A stretch of DNA of 64,000 bases from an uncultured Desulfobacterales bacterium (GCA_937915545.1 CALGIJ010000019.1:310001-374000); one strand, 5' to 3'; positions 35,970 through 44,784 are shown, numbered from the stretch's first letter. Program-made: numbers and translations. The notes: generated by a model from the letters alone, not told the origin.

Positions 35970-37424
35970 TCAGGGGCTCGCTGCTGTTGGGGATTGTCGG
36001 GGAGGTTCTTCGTGGCGCGGGTCGCGGGCGGTGTCGCCGCCCATGGCCTTGTAGACGAGGACCAGGGCCAGGGCGAGGCGCTGCTCGCTGTCGATGAGCT
36101 GCTCTTCGGCGCCCTGGAGGGTTCTCTCTGCCTGGAGGACGGGGAAGACATCGGACAGCCCGGCCTGGTAGCGGCCGCGGGCGAGGTCTGCCGCCGCCTG
36201 CGCCTCGGCGACGGCCTCGACGAGAAAGCTGCGGGCGCGTTGCTCCTGGGAAAAGGCGACGAGGCCGTTCTCCACTTCACCCAGGGCTTCGAGCACCGTC
36301 TGCTGGTAGTCGAGGAGCAGCTGGTCGCGGCGGGCGGTGGAGACGTCGACGACGGCGTGGCGCTTGTCGCGGTCGAAAAGGGCCAGGGAGAGGCTTGGCC
36401 CGAGTGACCAGTAGCGGCTGGCGCCGCTCAACAGGGTGGAGAGCTCGGTGCTCTGCAGGCCGAGCAGGCCGCCGAGGGAAAAGCGCGGGAAGAGATCGGC
36501 CACGGCCACGCCGATGGTGGCGGTGGACTCGGCAAGGCGCTGCTCGGCGGCGCGGATATCGGGGCGCCGGCGCAGCAGCTCCGAGGGCAGTTCCATGGCG
36601 ATGCCCTGTGGCAGGCGCAGTGTGTCCGGAGTGTGGGAGAGACGGTCGATGAGGGCCGCCGGTGGCTGCCCGAGGAGGATCGCCACCTGGTGCATGGCCT
36701 GCCGGATGTTACGCTCCAGCGCCGGCAGCGAGGCCCTGGTAAGCTTTTCCTCGGTCAGCGCCTGGTGCAGGTCGAGGCGGGTGTCGAAGCCGAGCTCGAG
36801 GCGACCGCGCACCGTGGCCACCGTCTCCCCTTTGATGGCGAGGAGGTTGGTGGCGGTCGCGAGGCGGCGCTGTGCGCCGCGCAGTTCAATATAGACCCGG
36901 GCAACCTCGGCGCGGAGGCTGACCAGGACATGGCGCAGATCCTCGCGGCTCGCCTCGAGGCCGGCCTCGGCGGCCTCGGTGGCGCGGCGCGTGGCACCAA
37001 AGAGATCAAGCTCCCAGCGGGCATCGAAGCCCAGCTCGAAGAGGTCCTGGCTGCCGCCGGAGACATTGTCGCTGCGTCTGGCGCTGCTCGCCGCGGCGGC
37101 CGCACCGAGGCTGCCCTGGGAGGCGGCGATGACCCTTTGCGCCCTTGCCTCGCGGACCCGCGCCTCGGCGCGGCGCAGGTCGATGCTGGCCTCTTCTGCT
37201 TCGGCGATGAGCTGGTTCAGGAGGGGATCGGCGAAGAGTTGCCACCAGCTCTCGCCGTTGGCGGCGACGGGCGGCTGGAGGTCTTCGGCGCCCGTCCAGC
37301 GCTGTGGCATCTGCGGCTGCGGCGGCTGGAAATCGGGACCGACCGGGCTGCAGGCCGCGAGCGGCAGGAGCAGGGCGAGGCCGAGGATGACAGGGAGGAT
37401 AAGGGCGTACAACCTGGCGGGCAT
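35970..37424 (-). CDS. TolC/NodT-type outer-membrane efflux lipoprotein
   Basis: A 484-residue outer-membrane factor. The lipobox LPLAACSPVGPDFQPP is typical of the NodT/OprM group. Repeated helical segments (EEASIDLRRAEARVREARAQR and SLRAEVARVYIELRGAQRRL, and their second-half counterparts with GRYQAGLSDVFPVLQAERTLQGAEEQL) mark the two structural repeats. The ATG at 37424 is chosen; an in-frame TTG at 37499 would add 25 residues before the signal. It heads the operon with adaptor and pump genes, an unusual but known order. A weak promoter with TATAGT at 37516-37511 lies upstream. Confidence 0.92.
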   Translation of the reverse strand: MPARLYALILPVILGLALLLPLAACSPVGPDFQPPQPQMPQRWTGAEDLQPPVAANGESWWQLFADPLLNQLIAEAEEASIDLRRAEARVREARAQRVIAASQGSLGAAAAASSARRSDNVSGGSQDLFELGFDARWELDLFGATRRATEAAEAGLEASREDLRHVLVSLRAEVARVYIELRGAQRRLATATNLLAIKGETVATVRGRLELGFDTRLDLHQALTEEKLTRASLPALERNIRQAMHQVAILLGQPPAALIDRLSHTPDTLRLPQGIAMELPSELLRRRPDIRAAEQRLAESTATIGVAVADLFPRFSLGGLLGLQSTELSTLLSGASRYWSLGPSLSLALFDRDKRHAVVDVSTARRDQLLLDYQQTVLEALGEVENGLVAFSQEQRARSFLVEAVAEAQAAADLARGRYQAGLSDVFPVLQAERTLQGAEEQLIDSEQRLALALVLVYKAMGGDTARDPRHEEPPRQSPTAASP

Positions 37425-37772
37425 CGGCGTGAATCTGGGAAGAGGAAACCCGGAGGGGGATGGCGGCGTTTGCTCCGGCACGGTGCGGGAAAAGGGCAAT
37501 GTCGCGAAACACTATATCACCCCGTCGCTTTCTGCAAGATCAATGCAGTCTTCCTGGCCCGGGAGACCTGGCATTGCGGTTGGACAGATCGAAGGCCACC
37601 GGTGGCGAGGCCCATGCTCGGGAGGGGGAGACCGGCTAAACCCTGGCGCATCAGGCCTCTTCATGGCGCTACGCCCGGTTTTTCGCTTTGACAGGAGAGG
37701 CTTGGGCCCGTTATAAGGGGATTCTCCTCATAACGTCTGGCCATCCTCTCGCCGCCTCGTCCAGGCCAGCCC
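37425..37772. other. intergenic region between divergent efflux operon and YkgJ gene
   Basis: No gene is visible. It carries a weak minus-strand promoter near 37516 for the efflux operon and a good plus-strand promoter at 37688-37716. Confidence 0.6.
37688..37716 (+). promoter_or_regulatory. sigma-70 promoter of the second YkgJ gene
   Basis: TTGACA (37688-37693), a 17-base spacer, then TTATAA (37711-37716); TATAAG with an 18-base spacer is the alternative. An imperfect inverted repeat TTATAAGGGGA...TCCTCATAA overlaps the -10 and may be an operator. Confidence 0.6.
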
Positions 37773-38210
37773 ATGGTTGCCGTCAAAGAAGTGACAGGTA
37801 TGAACGACAAACCCCTCGCCGAGACCACGACCACGGCAACGCCCGCTCCCTGTCCGTTTCGCGTCTACTGCGACTACTGCCCCGGCTACTGCTGCTACCG
37901 CCTGCCGGGCTCGACCCTCTTCGTCACCGCCACCGACATCAACCGCCTCGCCCGCCACTTCGCCATCGCCGACGGCGAAGTGCGCCGCCGTTACCTGGAA
38001 GGGCGTAACACCTTCAAGGTCAAAGAGGACGGCTCCTGCATCTTTCTTACCGATGGCCGTCTCAACTGTCGTTGTTCCATCCATGAAGCGCGGCCCGACC
38101 AGTGCCGCCTCTTTCCCTATGACCAGCAGTGTCCCTACCTGATTCGCGCAGATCTGCTGGCGCAGATTTCCCCGAAGGTGGAAAAAAGCCTTGGAGTGAC
38201 AGCACTCTAG
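37773..38210 (+). CDS. YkgJ family cysteine-cluster protein (second copy)
   Basis: A 145-residue paralogue of the protein at 26019. Cysteines occur as CPFRVYCDYCPGYCCYRLPGS, then GSCIFLTDGRLNCRCSIHEARPDQCRLFPYDQQCP. The pattern of about ten cysteines suggests a bound metal or Fe-S cluster; the function of the family is unknown. An ATG at 37800 is an alternative start with little to separate the two. It has its own strong promoter and no co-transcribed partner before the chemoreceptor gene 183 bases downstream. Confidence 0.82.
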   Translation: MVAVKEVTGMNDKPLAETTTTATPAPCPFRVYCDYCPGYCCYRLPGSTLFVTATDINRLARHFAIADGEVRRRYLEGRNTFKVKEDGSCIFLTDGRLNCRCSIHEARPDQCRLFPYDQQCPYLIRADLLAQISPKVEKSLGVTAL

Positions 38211-38393
38211 GCTTGGAGGCCCTGAAATTACAGGGGTGATCCTTCACTTTGCCGTTCTCCTGAACTACACTGTAGCAATACTCATCACAGCGGCGGCGGG
38301 CCTGGCCGGAGGGTCTTGCACCCTGCGGCCTTTCGCCGCGCCACATGATTGCGGCGCCCCGTGGCGGCGCCACAGTGAAAGGAGCGCCAAAGC

Positions 38394-40400
38394 ATGAAGA
38401 AACTCGATGTACATTCCATTTCCTTCAAACTGGTGGTGGGGGGCTGTCTCGCGGTTATCCTGCCCCTGCTCGTCGTCGGCTACCTCGCCACTACCAAGGC
38501 TTCGACGGCTCTGGTCGATATCTCCAAGGAGAACGCCCTGGGCATGGCGCGGCGGGTGGCGGCGTCGGTTGACGCCACCCTCGCTCTCCAGGAGACGCTG
38601 GTCAACGGGCTGGCCGCCGATCGAGCCATCCCCGACCTGCTGCTCAAGGTCAAGCAGAAGGGGCGCGAGGCGGCCGGCGAGGAGATTGCCCTCCTGCGCA
38701 CTACCATGAAGGCCAAAGCGGCCGTGCTCGGCGGCGGCTATGACGGAACCTTCGTCATCGATGACAGCGGGCTGTACGTTGCCGGGGCGAAGAGCAACGG
38801 CGACGACTTCCCCAGCATGAACCTTGCCGACCGCCAGTATTTCCGCGAGGTCAAGTCCTCCGGCAAGACGGCGCTCAGCGATATCGTGCGTTCCAAGGAT
38901 TCCAACCTTCTCGTCTACGTGGCCTGCGCCCCCGTGCGCGGCCCGCAGGGCGAGTTTTTGGGCGCCGTCGTCCTCGGCGTCAAGGGCAGCACCCTGGTGG
39001 ATCTGGTCCTTCAGGCGAAGACCGGCAAGACCGGTTACGCCTTCATGGTCAACGCTGCCGGCGTGGTCAGCGTCCATCAGGACGACTCACTGGTGCTGAG
39101 TACCGATATCAACACCGTCAAGGGCATGGAAGGCATTGCCAAGGCCATCGCCGCGAAGGGCAGCGGGGTGCTGGACTACGTCTATAAAAATGTTCCCAAG
39201 GTGGCCGGCTACGCCCCGGTGGCCCGCAACGGCTGGGAGGTGGTGTTCACCCAGAACAGCGAGGAGTTCCTCGCCGCGAGTACCTCCACCCGTAACGCCA
39301 TTGTCATCACCGCCCTGATCGCCACCCTGCTGGTCAGTGTCGGCGTCTACTTCGCCTCCCTCGGCATCACCCGCCCGATCAACAAGGCGGTTTCCGGCCT
39401 CAAGGACATCGCCCAGGGCGAGGGCGACCTGACCATGCGCCTCGCCGTTTCCAGCCGCGACGAGATCGGCGAGATGGCGAGGTGGCTGAACGTCTTCATC
39501 GAAAAGCTGCAGGGGATCATCAGGGACGTGGCCGAGAAGGCCGGCAACGTCGGCACCAGCTCGACGCGCCTGGCCGAGATCTCGCGCCAGCTTACCGGCG
39601 AGGCTGAGGAAACGTCGGGGCGGGCCGACACCGTCGCCGCCGCCGCCGAGGAGATGAGTTCCAACCTCAACAACGTGGCGGCGGCCATGGAACAGTCGTC
39701 GACCAACATCAACATGGTCGCCTCGGCGGCGGAAGAGATGAGCTCGACCATCACCGAGATCGCCGAGAATGCCGAGAAGGCTCGGGCCATCTCCAGCTCC
39801 GCCGTCGATCAGGCGGTGCTCGCCTCGGACAAGATGGGCGAGCTGGGTCGGGCCGCGGACAAAATCGGCAAGGTCACCGAGACCATCACCGAGATCAGCG
39901 ATCAGACCAACCTACTCGCCCTGAACGCCACCATCGAGGCAGCCCGCGCCGGCGAGGCCGGCAAGGGCTTTGCCGTGGTCGCCAACGAGATCAAAGAGCT
40001 GGCCAAGCAGACGGCGGCGGCGACCATGGATATCAAGAAGCTCATCGAGGATGTGCAGTCGACCACCAAAACCACCGGCGAGGTCATGGGCAATATCTCC
40101 TCGGTTATCGGCGGCGTCAACGAGATCGTCGCCACCATCGCCACCGCCGTCGAGGAGCAGACCGCAGCCACCAAGGAGATCGCCGACAATATCTCCCAGG
40201 CCAGCCAGGGCATTCAGGAGGTCAACGAGAACGTCAGTCAGAGCTCGGCGGTGGCCGGGGACATCTCGCGCAATATCGCCCTGGTCTCCTCCGCCTCGGC
40301 GAAGATCTCGACAAGTAGCGCCGAGGTGCGCGAGACGGCCTCCGGCCTGCATGGCCAGGCCGGCGACCTCAATACTATCGTCGGCGGCTTCAAGGTGTGA
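38394..40400 (+). CDS. methyl-accepting chemotaxis protein (dCache sensor)
   Basis: A 668-residue chemoreceptor. Helix one is about residues 12-33 (LVVGGCLAVILPLLVVGYLATT). The periplasmic sensor (about 35-300) has dCache features such as FVIDDSGLYVAG, FREVKSSGKTALSDIV, VYVACAPVRG and GKTGYAFMVNAAGVVSVH. Helix two is about 302-325, then HAMP (ITRPINKAVSGLKDIAQGEGDLTMRL) and the cytoplasmic signalling tip EISDQTNLLALNATIEAARAGEAGKGF. It ends in GGFKV without a CheR-tethering pentapeptide. The ligand is unknown; dCache sensors often bind amino acids or organic acids. GAAAGGAGC precedes the ATG. Confidence 0.94.
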   Translation: MKKLDVHSISFKLVVGGCLAVILPLLVVGYLATTKASTALVDISKENALGMARRVAASVDATLALQETLVNGLAADRAIPDLLLKVKQKGREAAGEEIALLRTTMKAKAAVLGGGYDGTFVIDDSGLYVAGAKSNGDDFPSMNLADRQYFREVKSSGKTALSDIVRSKDSNLLVYVACAPVRGPQGEFLGAVVLGVKGSTLVDLVLQAKTGKTGYAFMVNAAGVVSVHQDDSLVLSTDINTVKGMEGIAKAIAAKGSGVLDYVYKNVPKVAGYAPVARNGWEVVFTQNSEEFLAASTSTRNAIVITALIATLLVSVGVYFASLGITRPINKAVSGLKDIAQGEGDLTMRLAVSSRDEIGEMARWLNVFIEKLQGIIRDVAEKAGNVGTSSTRLAEISRQLTGEAEETSGRADTVAAAAEEMSSNLNNVAAAMEQSSTNINMVASAAEEMSSTITEIAENAEKARAISSSAVDQAVLASDKMGELGRAADKIGKVTETITEISDQTNLLALNATIEAARAGEAGKGFAVVANEIKELAKQTAAATMDIKKLIEDVQSTTKTTGEVMGNISSVIGGVNEIVATIATAVEEQTAATKEIADNISQASQGIQEVNENVSQSSAVAGDISRNIALVSSASAKISTSSAEVRETASGLHGQAGDLNTIVGGFKV

Positions 40401-40477
40401 GGGGGCTGCGGGGCGAGAGGGGTGGAGCAGCCTGCGGCGCCGTCACCAGGGCGACGGCGCCGAGCGGGCTGGCCGCA

Positions 40478-41695
40478 TCAGGGCAGGATGAGCACGTACT
40501 CCTCGTAGCGGGAGGCCAGTTCGTCCTTGTCGCCTGAAGAGCCGCTGCTGGTTTTTGTCCCGGCGGTAGCTCCCGCCGGGAAGTCCATGGCGAAGAAAGC
40601 GCCCTGGCCGCCCCAGCCATAGACGGTGACCTCCTTGCCGTCGGGGAGAAGCCGCTGCTCATGCACCCTGCCCGGGCCGCCGAACGCCGCCTCGAGCTGG
40701 GCCATGGTCATGCCGGTCAATCCCTGGGGGATATGGCGCGGGCGCATGGTGTTGGCCACGGTGCTGGCGAAGATATTCTTCTTGTTGAGAACCCCGTCAT
40801 TGGCGCCGAGGGCGTCCTTGCCCGCCGGCGGTACGAAGAAGAACATGTAGGCGCTGGAGATGTTGCGCGCCGCGTCTTTGAACTCGTATTTATGGACCCG
40901 CTGGGTGATCTTGGTGGCATCGCTCTTGTCCTTGGTCTCGGAGATGCTGGACGCCTTGCCGAGGGCCCCCGCGACGTCGGCCTCGCTCGTCCCCATAGGG
41001 ATGGCAAGGTAGGCCCGATAGCCCTCGAGTTCGGCGAAAATGCCGTTGTTGTTCGGGGCCGGCATCAGCCAGCGCGGGATGCGCGGGTGGGCCGGGTCGA
41101 GGGGCTGCGGGGCAGAGTTGAGGAGCGCCTCGCCGCCCCCCTGGTATTCGGCCTTGACGATCTTGCCATCGAGGACCAGGGCGGCCAGCTGACCGCTGCC
41201 ATCGGGCCAGATCAGGGTCTGATAGACTGGGGGCGTTTCGGCGGGTTTCTGGGCGTTGGCGGCCATGGCGAACTCGATCCACAGGTAGGGGGGAGCACCA
41301 AGCTTCTTGCTGGCCTCGTCCACCGTCATTCCCGGAAGGAGGGTGGTGCTGGCGGCGGGGACCTTGAGGGGCGGGAAGCTCTTCGGTGACGACAGCTGGC
41401 GGCGCACGACCTTGCCCGATTGCTTGGCGACGATGATCTCCGCCGGTTCCCCGGCGAGGCGAACGCGCGAGATCACTGTCTGTTCGAGATTGTTGAAGGC
41501 ATTGCCGACGCGGTAGGTGAAGCCGTCGAAGCTGGCTTCCACCGGGCCGACCATGGCCAGCACCTCCTTGCCCTGGTCGCCGACCTTGAACTCCTGGAAT
41601 TTCTTGTAGCCGGGGGTAGCCGAATCGGCCTGGACGGCGACTGGCAAGACGATAAAGAGGGCGGCGAGGCTGAGGGACAGCAGATGGCTGGGCAT
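40478..41695 (-). CDS. exported protein of unknown function with BamE/SmpA-like repeats
   Basis: A 405-residue protein with a signal peptide (LLSLSLAALFIVLPVAVQA, cleaved near residue 24), so periplasmic or secreted. I do not recognise the family as a whole. Several segments resemble the short SmpA/OmlA (BamE-like) motif of hydrophobe, Gly-Met/Thr, helix, LG-P: VGDQGKEVLAMVGPVEASF, LPGMTVDEASKKLGAPPYLW, MGTSEADVAGALGKASSI and LTGMTMAQLEAAFGGPGRV. ACGGAGGAAAAGACC precedes the ATG at 41695. It follows the next membrane-protein gene on the same strand after 92 bases and may be co-expressed with it. Confidence 0.65.
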   Translation of the reverse strand: MPSHLLSLSLAALFIVLPVAVQADSATPGYKKFQEFKVGDQGKEVLAMVGPVEASFDGFTYRVGNAFNNLEQTVISRVRLAGEPAEIIVAKQSGKVVRRQLSSPKSFPPLKVPAASTTLLPGMTVDEASKKLGAPPYLWIEFAMAANAQKPAETPPVYQTLIWPDGSGQLAALVLDGKIVKAEYQGGGEALLNSAPQPLDPAHPRIPRWLMPAPNNNGIFAELEGYRAYLAIPMGTSEADVAGALGKASSISETKDKSDATKITQRVHKYEFKDAARNISSAYMFFFVPPAGKDALGANDGVLNKKNIFASTVANTMRPRHIPQGLTGMTMAQLEAAFGGPGRVHEQRLLPDGKEVTVYGWGGQGAFFAMDFPAGATAGTKTSSGSSGDKDELASRYEEYVLILP

Positions 41696-41787
41696 GGTCT
41701 TTTCCTCCGTGTTTCGTCTGAGTAATCGATAAAGTACCTTTCTGGGCAAGGCCTGGCGGAGCGGATGCTGCGCCAGGCCTTTGTTCG

Positions 41788-42459
41788 CTACTGGTGTTTT
41801 GCCATCTGCGGCAGGAGGGCGAGGAGCGTCTCCCCCAGGTGGACGAGTCGCCTGAGCTCTTCTCCATCCTTGATGTGGACGCCGACCACTTCCACGGTCA
41901 GACCCTGCACGGTGCGCTTGATGAGGGGCCTTGTCGCCGTGGCGGAGAGCAAGGCCTCGCGCAAGGCCGGGGTGAGCAGCTCAGCCGCCTCGGCGTCATG
42001 GCGTGCCAGGACGAGGTAGCGGCGCGAAAATTCCCCGTCGTCGACGGCGACCTCGTGCACCCCGCTGCTTTCAGCGCCGAGGGCGGCCTGCACGGTGAGC
42101 TGAAGCAGTACCTCGCCCATGGCGCCGGCGGAGGCCGTGCCGAGGCGCGGGCCGATGAGGAGCGGGCTCCCCGGACGGTCGCTGCTCCAGCGGGTGGACA
42201 TGGCGATATTGCTCGAGCCGGGGCCGGACTCGACCTCGGCTGAAGTGGACATCGCCTCGAGGCGCCACTGTGCTGTGCTATAGCGCTCGCCCCAGGCCAG
42301 CGGCTGGCGAACACGCTCGAATTGCCAGCCATGGTCGGTGGCCAGCTGTTGCAGTTTCAGTTCATCGCGGCCCTGCTTCTGGCGCAGGCCGAGGAAGATG
42401 GCGAGGCCGAGAACAACGGCCACGGCGAGGACGAGAAGGTTCTGGGAGAGTACACTCAT
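41788..42459 (-). CDS. membrane-anchored protein of unknown function
   Basis: A 223-residue protein with one N-terminal membrane helix (NLLVLAVAVVLGLAIFLGL) and a soluble remainder that I do not recognise. The text around LKLQQLATDHGWQFERVRQ resembles small anchored proteins with a hydrophilic beta-rich tail, but no family is assigned. The start is uncertain: the ATG at 42459 has GGGG seven bases upstream, while another at 42483 adds eight residues. It lies upstream of the BamE-repeat protein gene on the same strand. A palindrome CCTGGAATATACCAGG (42556-42571) lies in its upstream region. Confidence 0.6.
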   Translation of the reverse strand: MSVLSQNLLVLAVAVVLGLAIFLGLRQKQGRDELKLQQLATDHGWQFERVRQPLAWGERYSTAQWRLEAMSTSAEVESGPGSSNIAMSTRWSSDRPGSPLLIGPRLGTASAGAMGEVLLQLTVQAALGAESSGVHEVAVDDGEFSRRYLVLARHDAEAAELLTPALREALLSATATRPLIKRTVQGLTVEVVGVHIKDGEELRRLVHLGETLLALLPQMAKHQ

Positions 42460-42635
42460 CGACCGAACCCCAGTAAAGAACATGCCGCCCCGGTAGGGGG
42501 ACGGAGTCTGTCACGGCGGGGATAAGAAGGTCAGGCCCGCCGGGCGGAAATGACCCCTGGAATATACCAGGCTTGGCCGATGAGGGCAATGGCTTTGCGG
42601 CTTGCCGCGGGAAGCGCCGGTTGAGAAAAATTTCG

Positions 42636-42664
42636 TTGACGAAGGGTGCCAATCGATATATAAA
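42636..42664 (+). promoter_or_regulatory. promoter of the TrmO-like gene
   Basis: TTGACG (42636-42641), a 17-base spacer, then TATAAA (42659-42664). The ModE-like box at 42652-42679 covers the -10, a repressor arrangement. Confidence 0.75.
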
Positions 42665-42679
42665 AATATATATAACGAA
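42652..42679 (+). promoter_or_regulatory. ModE box
   Basis: ATCGATATATA, six bases, TATATAACGAA. From memory the E. coli ModE consensus is ATCGCTATATA-N6-TATATAACGAT, so each half has a single mismatch. A modE-like gene and modBAC lie within 5 kb. Confidence 0.75.
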
Positions 42680-42756
42680 GAGCGGGCGGCAAAAAGGCCC
42701 GGGCCAGGAACCGTGGCTGCGGCGTAGAACAATGAGTGCTGGTGACGGAGGGCATC

Positions 42757-43152
42757 ATGGGGAAGGTCGTCGATTGCATAGGTATTTTACGTACACCGGC
42801 AAGACGCTGCACAGGAGGCGTCAGCAGAAGGCGAGGCCATGCGGTGGAGAGCGTAATCGATATCTTTCCGCTTCATCGTGACAGAGTCGAAGAACTGCGC
42901 GGGGCGAGTCACGTATTCGTTTTTTACCCCTTGCCCGGCGACGGGGAGAAGCAATGTCCCGTCGAAGTTGGCGGCAAGAGCCTGTCCGCTGGGAACAGCA
43001 GCCTGATCGGGCGCTCGGTTCTGCGGCTCAACGGCATTCTCGGTTCCCTGCTCGTCGTTGCCGGTATCGACATGAAGGACCGCACGCCCATTCTCGATAT
43101 CCGCCCGTTTCGCGTCGACAGCCGCCTCTGCTCTGCCGACAGCCTGTATTGA
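42757..43152 (+). CDS. TrmO/TsaA (UPF0066)-like protein, degenerate
   Basis: A 131-residue protein resembling the TsaA/TrmO family, whose classical members methylate t6A37 in tRNA. Matching parts are VVDCIGILRTP at the start, VIDIFPLHRDRVEELRGASHVFVFYPL, and the end GIDMKDRTPILDIRPF, which is a strong family signature. The SAM-binding RSPxRPNPIG motif is not kept: the equivalent stretch reads AGNSSLIGRSVLRL. So either the substrate differs or the activity is lost. GGAGGG precedes the ATG. Its promoter is covered by a ModE box, implying control by molybdate. TrmO-like genes near molybdenum genes are seen in other anaerobes, as I recall. Confidence 0.7.
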   Translation: MGKVVDCIGILRTPARRCTGGVSRRRGHAVESVIDIFPLHRDRVEELRGASHVFVFYPLPGDGEKQCPVEVGGKSLSAGNSSLIGRSVLRLNGILGSLLVVAGIDMKDRTPILDIRPFRVDSRLCSADSLY

Positions 43153-43219
43153 AAATTTCAGAACCCCGAGGCAAGAGCGCCGCGAAATGCATTTCTCTGC
43201 GCCGCGAGGAGCGAAGGCC

Positions 43220-43942
43220 ATGAAAAAAACCCGCAACCTCACCCAGACCGTCTATAGCGCCGTCCTTGATCTGATGCTGTCCGGCAGGTTGTTGCCCGGC
43301 CAGAAACTTCAGTTCCTCGACCTGGCGCAGAAGTTCAAGGTCAGCCGGACCCCGGTGAATATTGCCCTGAGCATGCTGGCCAAAGACGGCTTTCTCCGCT
43401 TTACGCCGAACTGCGGCTATGTTGTGAACCGCCTCGAACGGCAGGAGGTCGTCAGCCTCCTGGCGATGAAGGAGACATTGGAACAGGGTTTTCTACCTCG
43501 TGCGGTGACCAATGTCAGCGAGGTTGATCTCTTTGTCGTTAAAGGGCATATGATCGAATGCGAGCGTGCCGCTGCCGAGAAAAACGACGTGCGCACCCTC
43601 CTCGCCGACCTCGATTTCCACTTCGCCCTGCTGGCTCCCACCGGCAACCTCGTCCTCCTCGAGTCCTACCGGCGCCTCTGCCATCTCCTCCTCGTCGGCT
43701 ATCGTCTCGAGTTGCTGTCCTTTGTCGATGCCGCGAGGATGGTGCGCGAACACCGCCTCATCTTTGCCGCGCTCTCTGACCGCGACGCCGAGACGCTGGT
43801 GCAGGCTCTCGCTGCCCATCAGTTTCTCCACGACGAAGAGCGTCGTCCTGTGAGCATGTTGGCGACAGCGAGAGGCGAGACTTTTCTTGGAGGTCAGCAC
43901 AGGGCCGAAACGGCGTCGCAGTCCCTCGGTGTGTTGCAGTAA
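43220..43942 (+). CDS. GntR family transcriptional regulator (FCD type)
   Basis: A 240-residue regulator. The N-terminal winged helix has LMLSGRLLPGQKLQFLDLAQKFKVSRTPVNIALSMLAKDGFL, typical of GntR. The C-terminal helical domain (ETLEQGFLPRAV, DLDFHFALL, REHRLIFAALSDRDAETLVQALAAH) is an FCD effector domain that usually binds a carboxylate with a metal ion. It lies 67 bases after the TrmO-like gene and may be co-transcribed with it. The ATG at 43220 is preferred since GAGGAGCG lies before it; a frame from 43187 adds eleven poor residues. Its target is unknown. Confidence 0.88.
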   Translation: MKKTRNLTQTVYSAVLDLMLSGRLLPGQKLQFLDLAQKFKVSRTPVNIALSMLAKDGFLRFTPNCGYVVNRLERQEVVSLLAMKETLEQGFLPRAVTNVSEVDLFVVKGHMIECERAAAEKNDVRTLLADLDFHFALLAPTGNLVLLESYRRLCHLLLVGYRLELLSFVDAARMVREHRLIFAALSDRDAETLVQALAAHQFLHDEERRPVSMLATARGETFLGGQHRAETASQSLGVLQ

Positions 43943-44406
43943 AGGGTGGGGTGTGGCAGGTGAAGAGGTTTCCGTGGCCGGACTAAAAAAAATCGTCGCA
44001 AACCCATCTCATTCCCCCGTGAAACAGTAAGGTTGCTGTTTTTGTGAAAGACGGGTCAGGCTTTGAAAGGGATGCTTTTCCGCATTGCCGGCGTCATTGA
44101 TGTCGGGTTCTTGCAAGCTGGTTCCGACTCGTGCCTTGCGGTGCCTTCTCCTCTTCACTCCAATCTCCAGTGCATTGGTTCATCTTCAATAAAGATTGTA
44201 GCGCCCACTTCAACGTGCCGGCTCGCTACGCGCTGAAAACAAGGCTGCATCTCTTGTTCCCGGCCTACGTAGACAAGCCTGGGGGACGCTCAGACAGCGT
44301 CTCTCGGCGGGCTGGAAAGTGTTCGCCCTCGCACCTTCCATGGGGTACTGTGGCGCACTGGGAAGCAGAGCAGACTGAGCACGGAATTTTTGCTGGGAGA
44401 TTGCCT
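43943..44406 (+). other. 464-base leader/intergenic region before modE
   Basis: No convincing gene. It has two hairpins near its 3' end: AACAAG (44238-44243) with CTTGTT (44253-44258), and GACGCT (44285-44290) with AGCGTC (44296-44301) enclosed by AGCC (44276-44279) and GGCT (44310-44313). This could be a structured 5' leader. I could not match it to a Moco or other riboswitch by eye. Confidence 0.4.
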
Positions 44407-44784
44407 ATGAAAAAACATGGTGCCACGAAGCGGCGCGGCAGCTACCCCGAGGGCTTCTATTGTCGCGGACGCATATGGATCGAAAAAGATGGCGAAACAT
44501 ATATCGGCTATGGGCGCATGGTGTTGTTGTCGCGCATCGGAGAGTTCGGTTCGATCCTCCAGGCGGCCAAATCGATGGAAATGTCTTATAAGCAGGCCTG
44601 GGATCTGGTCGATGCCATGAACCGCCATGCCACAAACCCGCTGGTGACCACCAGGAAGGGCGGCCGCGGCGGCGGCGGCGCGCTGCTGACTGCGGCTGGC
44701 GAGGATGCCATCAAGGAATTTATGGCCATGCATGAGCGTTTCGAGGCCTACCTTGCCGCGGAAACAGCCCTCTTCAAGAGGTGA
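44407..44784 (+). CDS. modE: ModE-type molybdate regulator, DNA-binding domain only
   Basis: A 125-residue protein with the ModE N-terminal winged-helix domain: RIWIEKDGETYIGYGRMVLLSRIGEFGSILQAAKSMEMSYKQAWDLVDAMNR, then the basic GGRGGGGALLTAAGEDAIKEF. Full ModE proteins have about 260 residues with two C-terminal TOBE (Mop) domains that bind molybdate; these are absent. So it needs a separate sensor or acts constitutively. GGGAGA precedes the ATG. Two ModE boxes nearby, at the TrmO-like gene and at modBAC, are its likely targets. It is convergent with modC; the 290 bases between hold nothing that I recognise. Confidence 0.88.
   Translation: MKKHGATKRRGSYPEGFYCRGRIWIEKDGETYIGYGRMVLLSRIGEFGSILQAAKSMEMSYKQAWDLVDAMNRHATNPLVTTRKGGRGGGGALLTAAGEDAIKEFMAMHERFEAYLAAETALFKR

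Noticed and set aside
44250..44320. TPP or Moco riboswitch before modE
   Set aside because: Stems are present but the conserved core of neither class could be recognised by eye.
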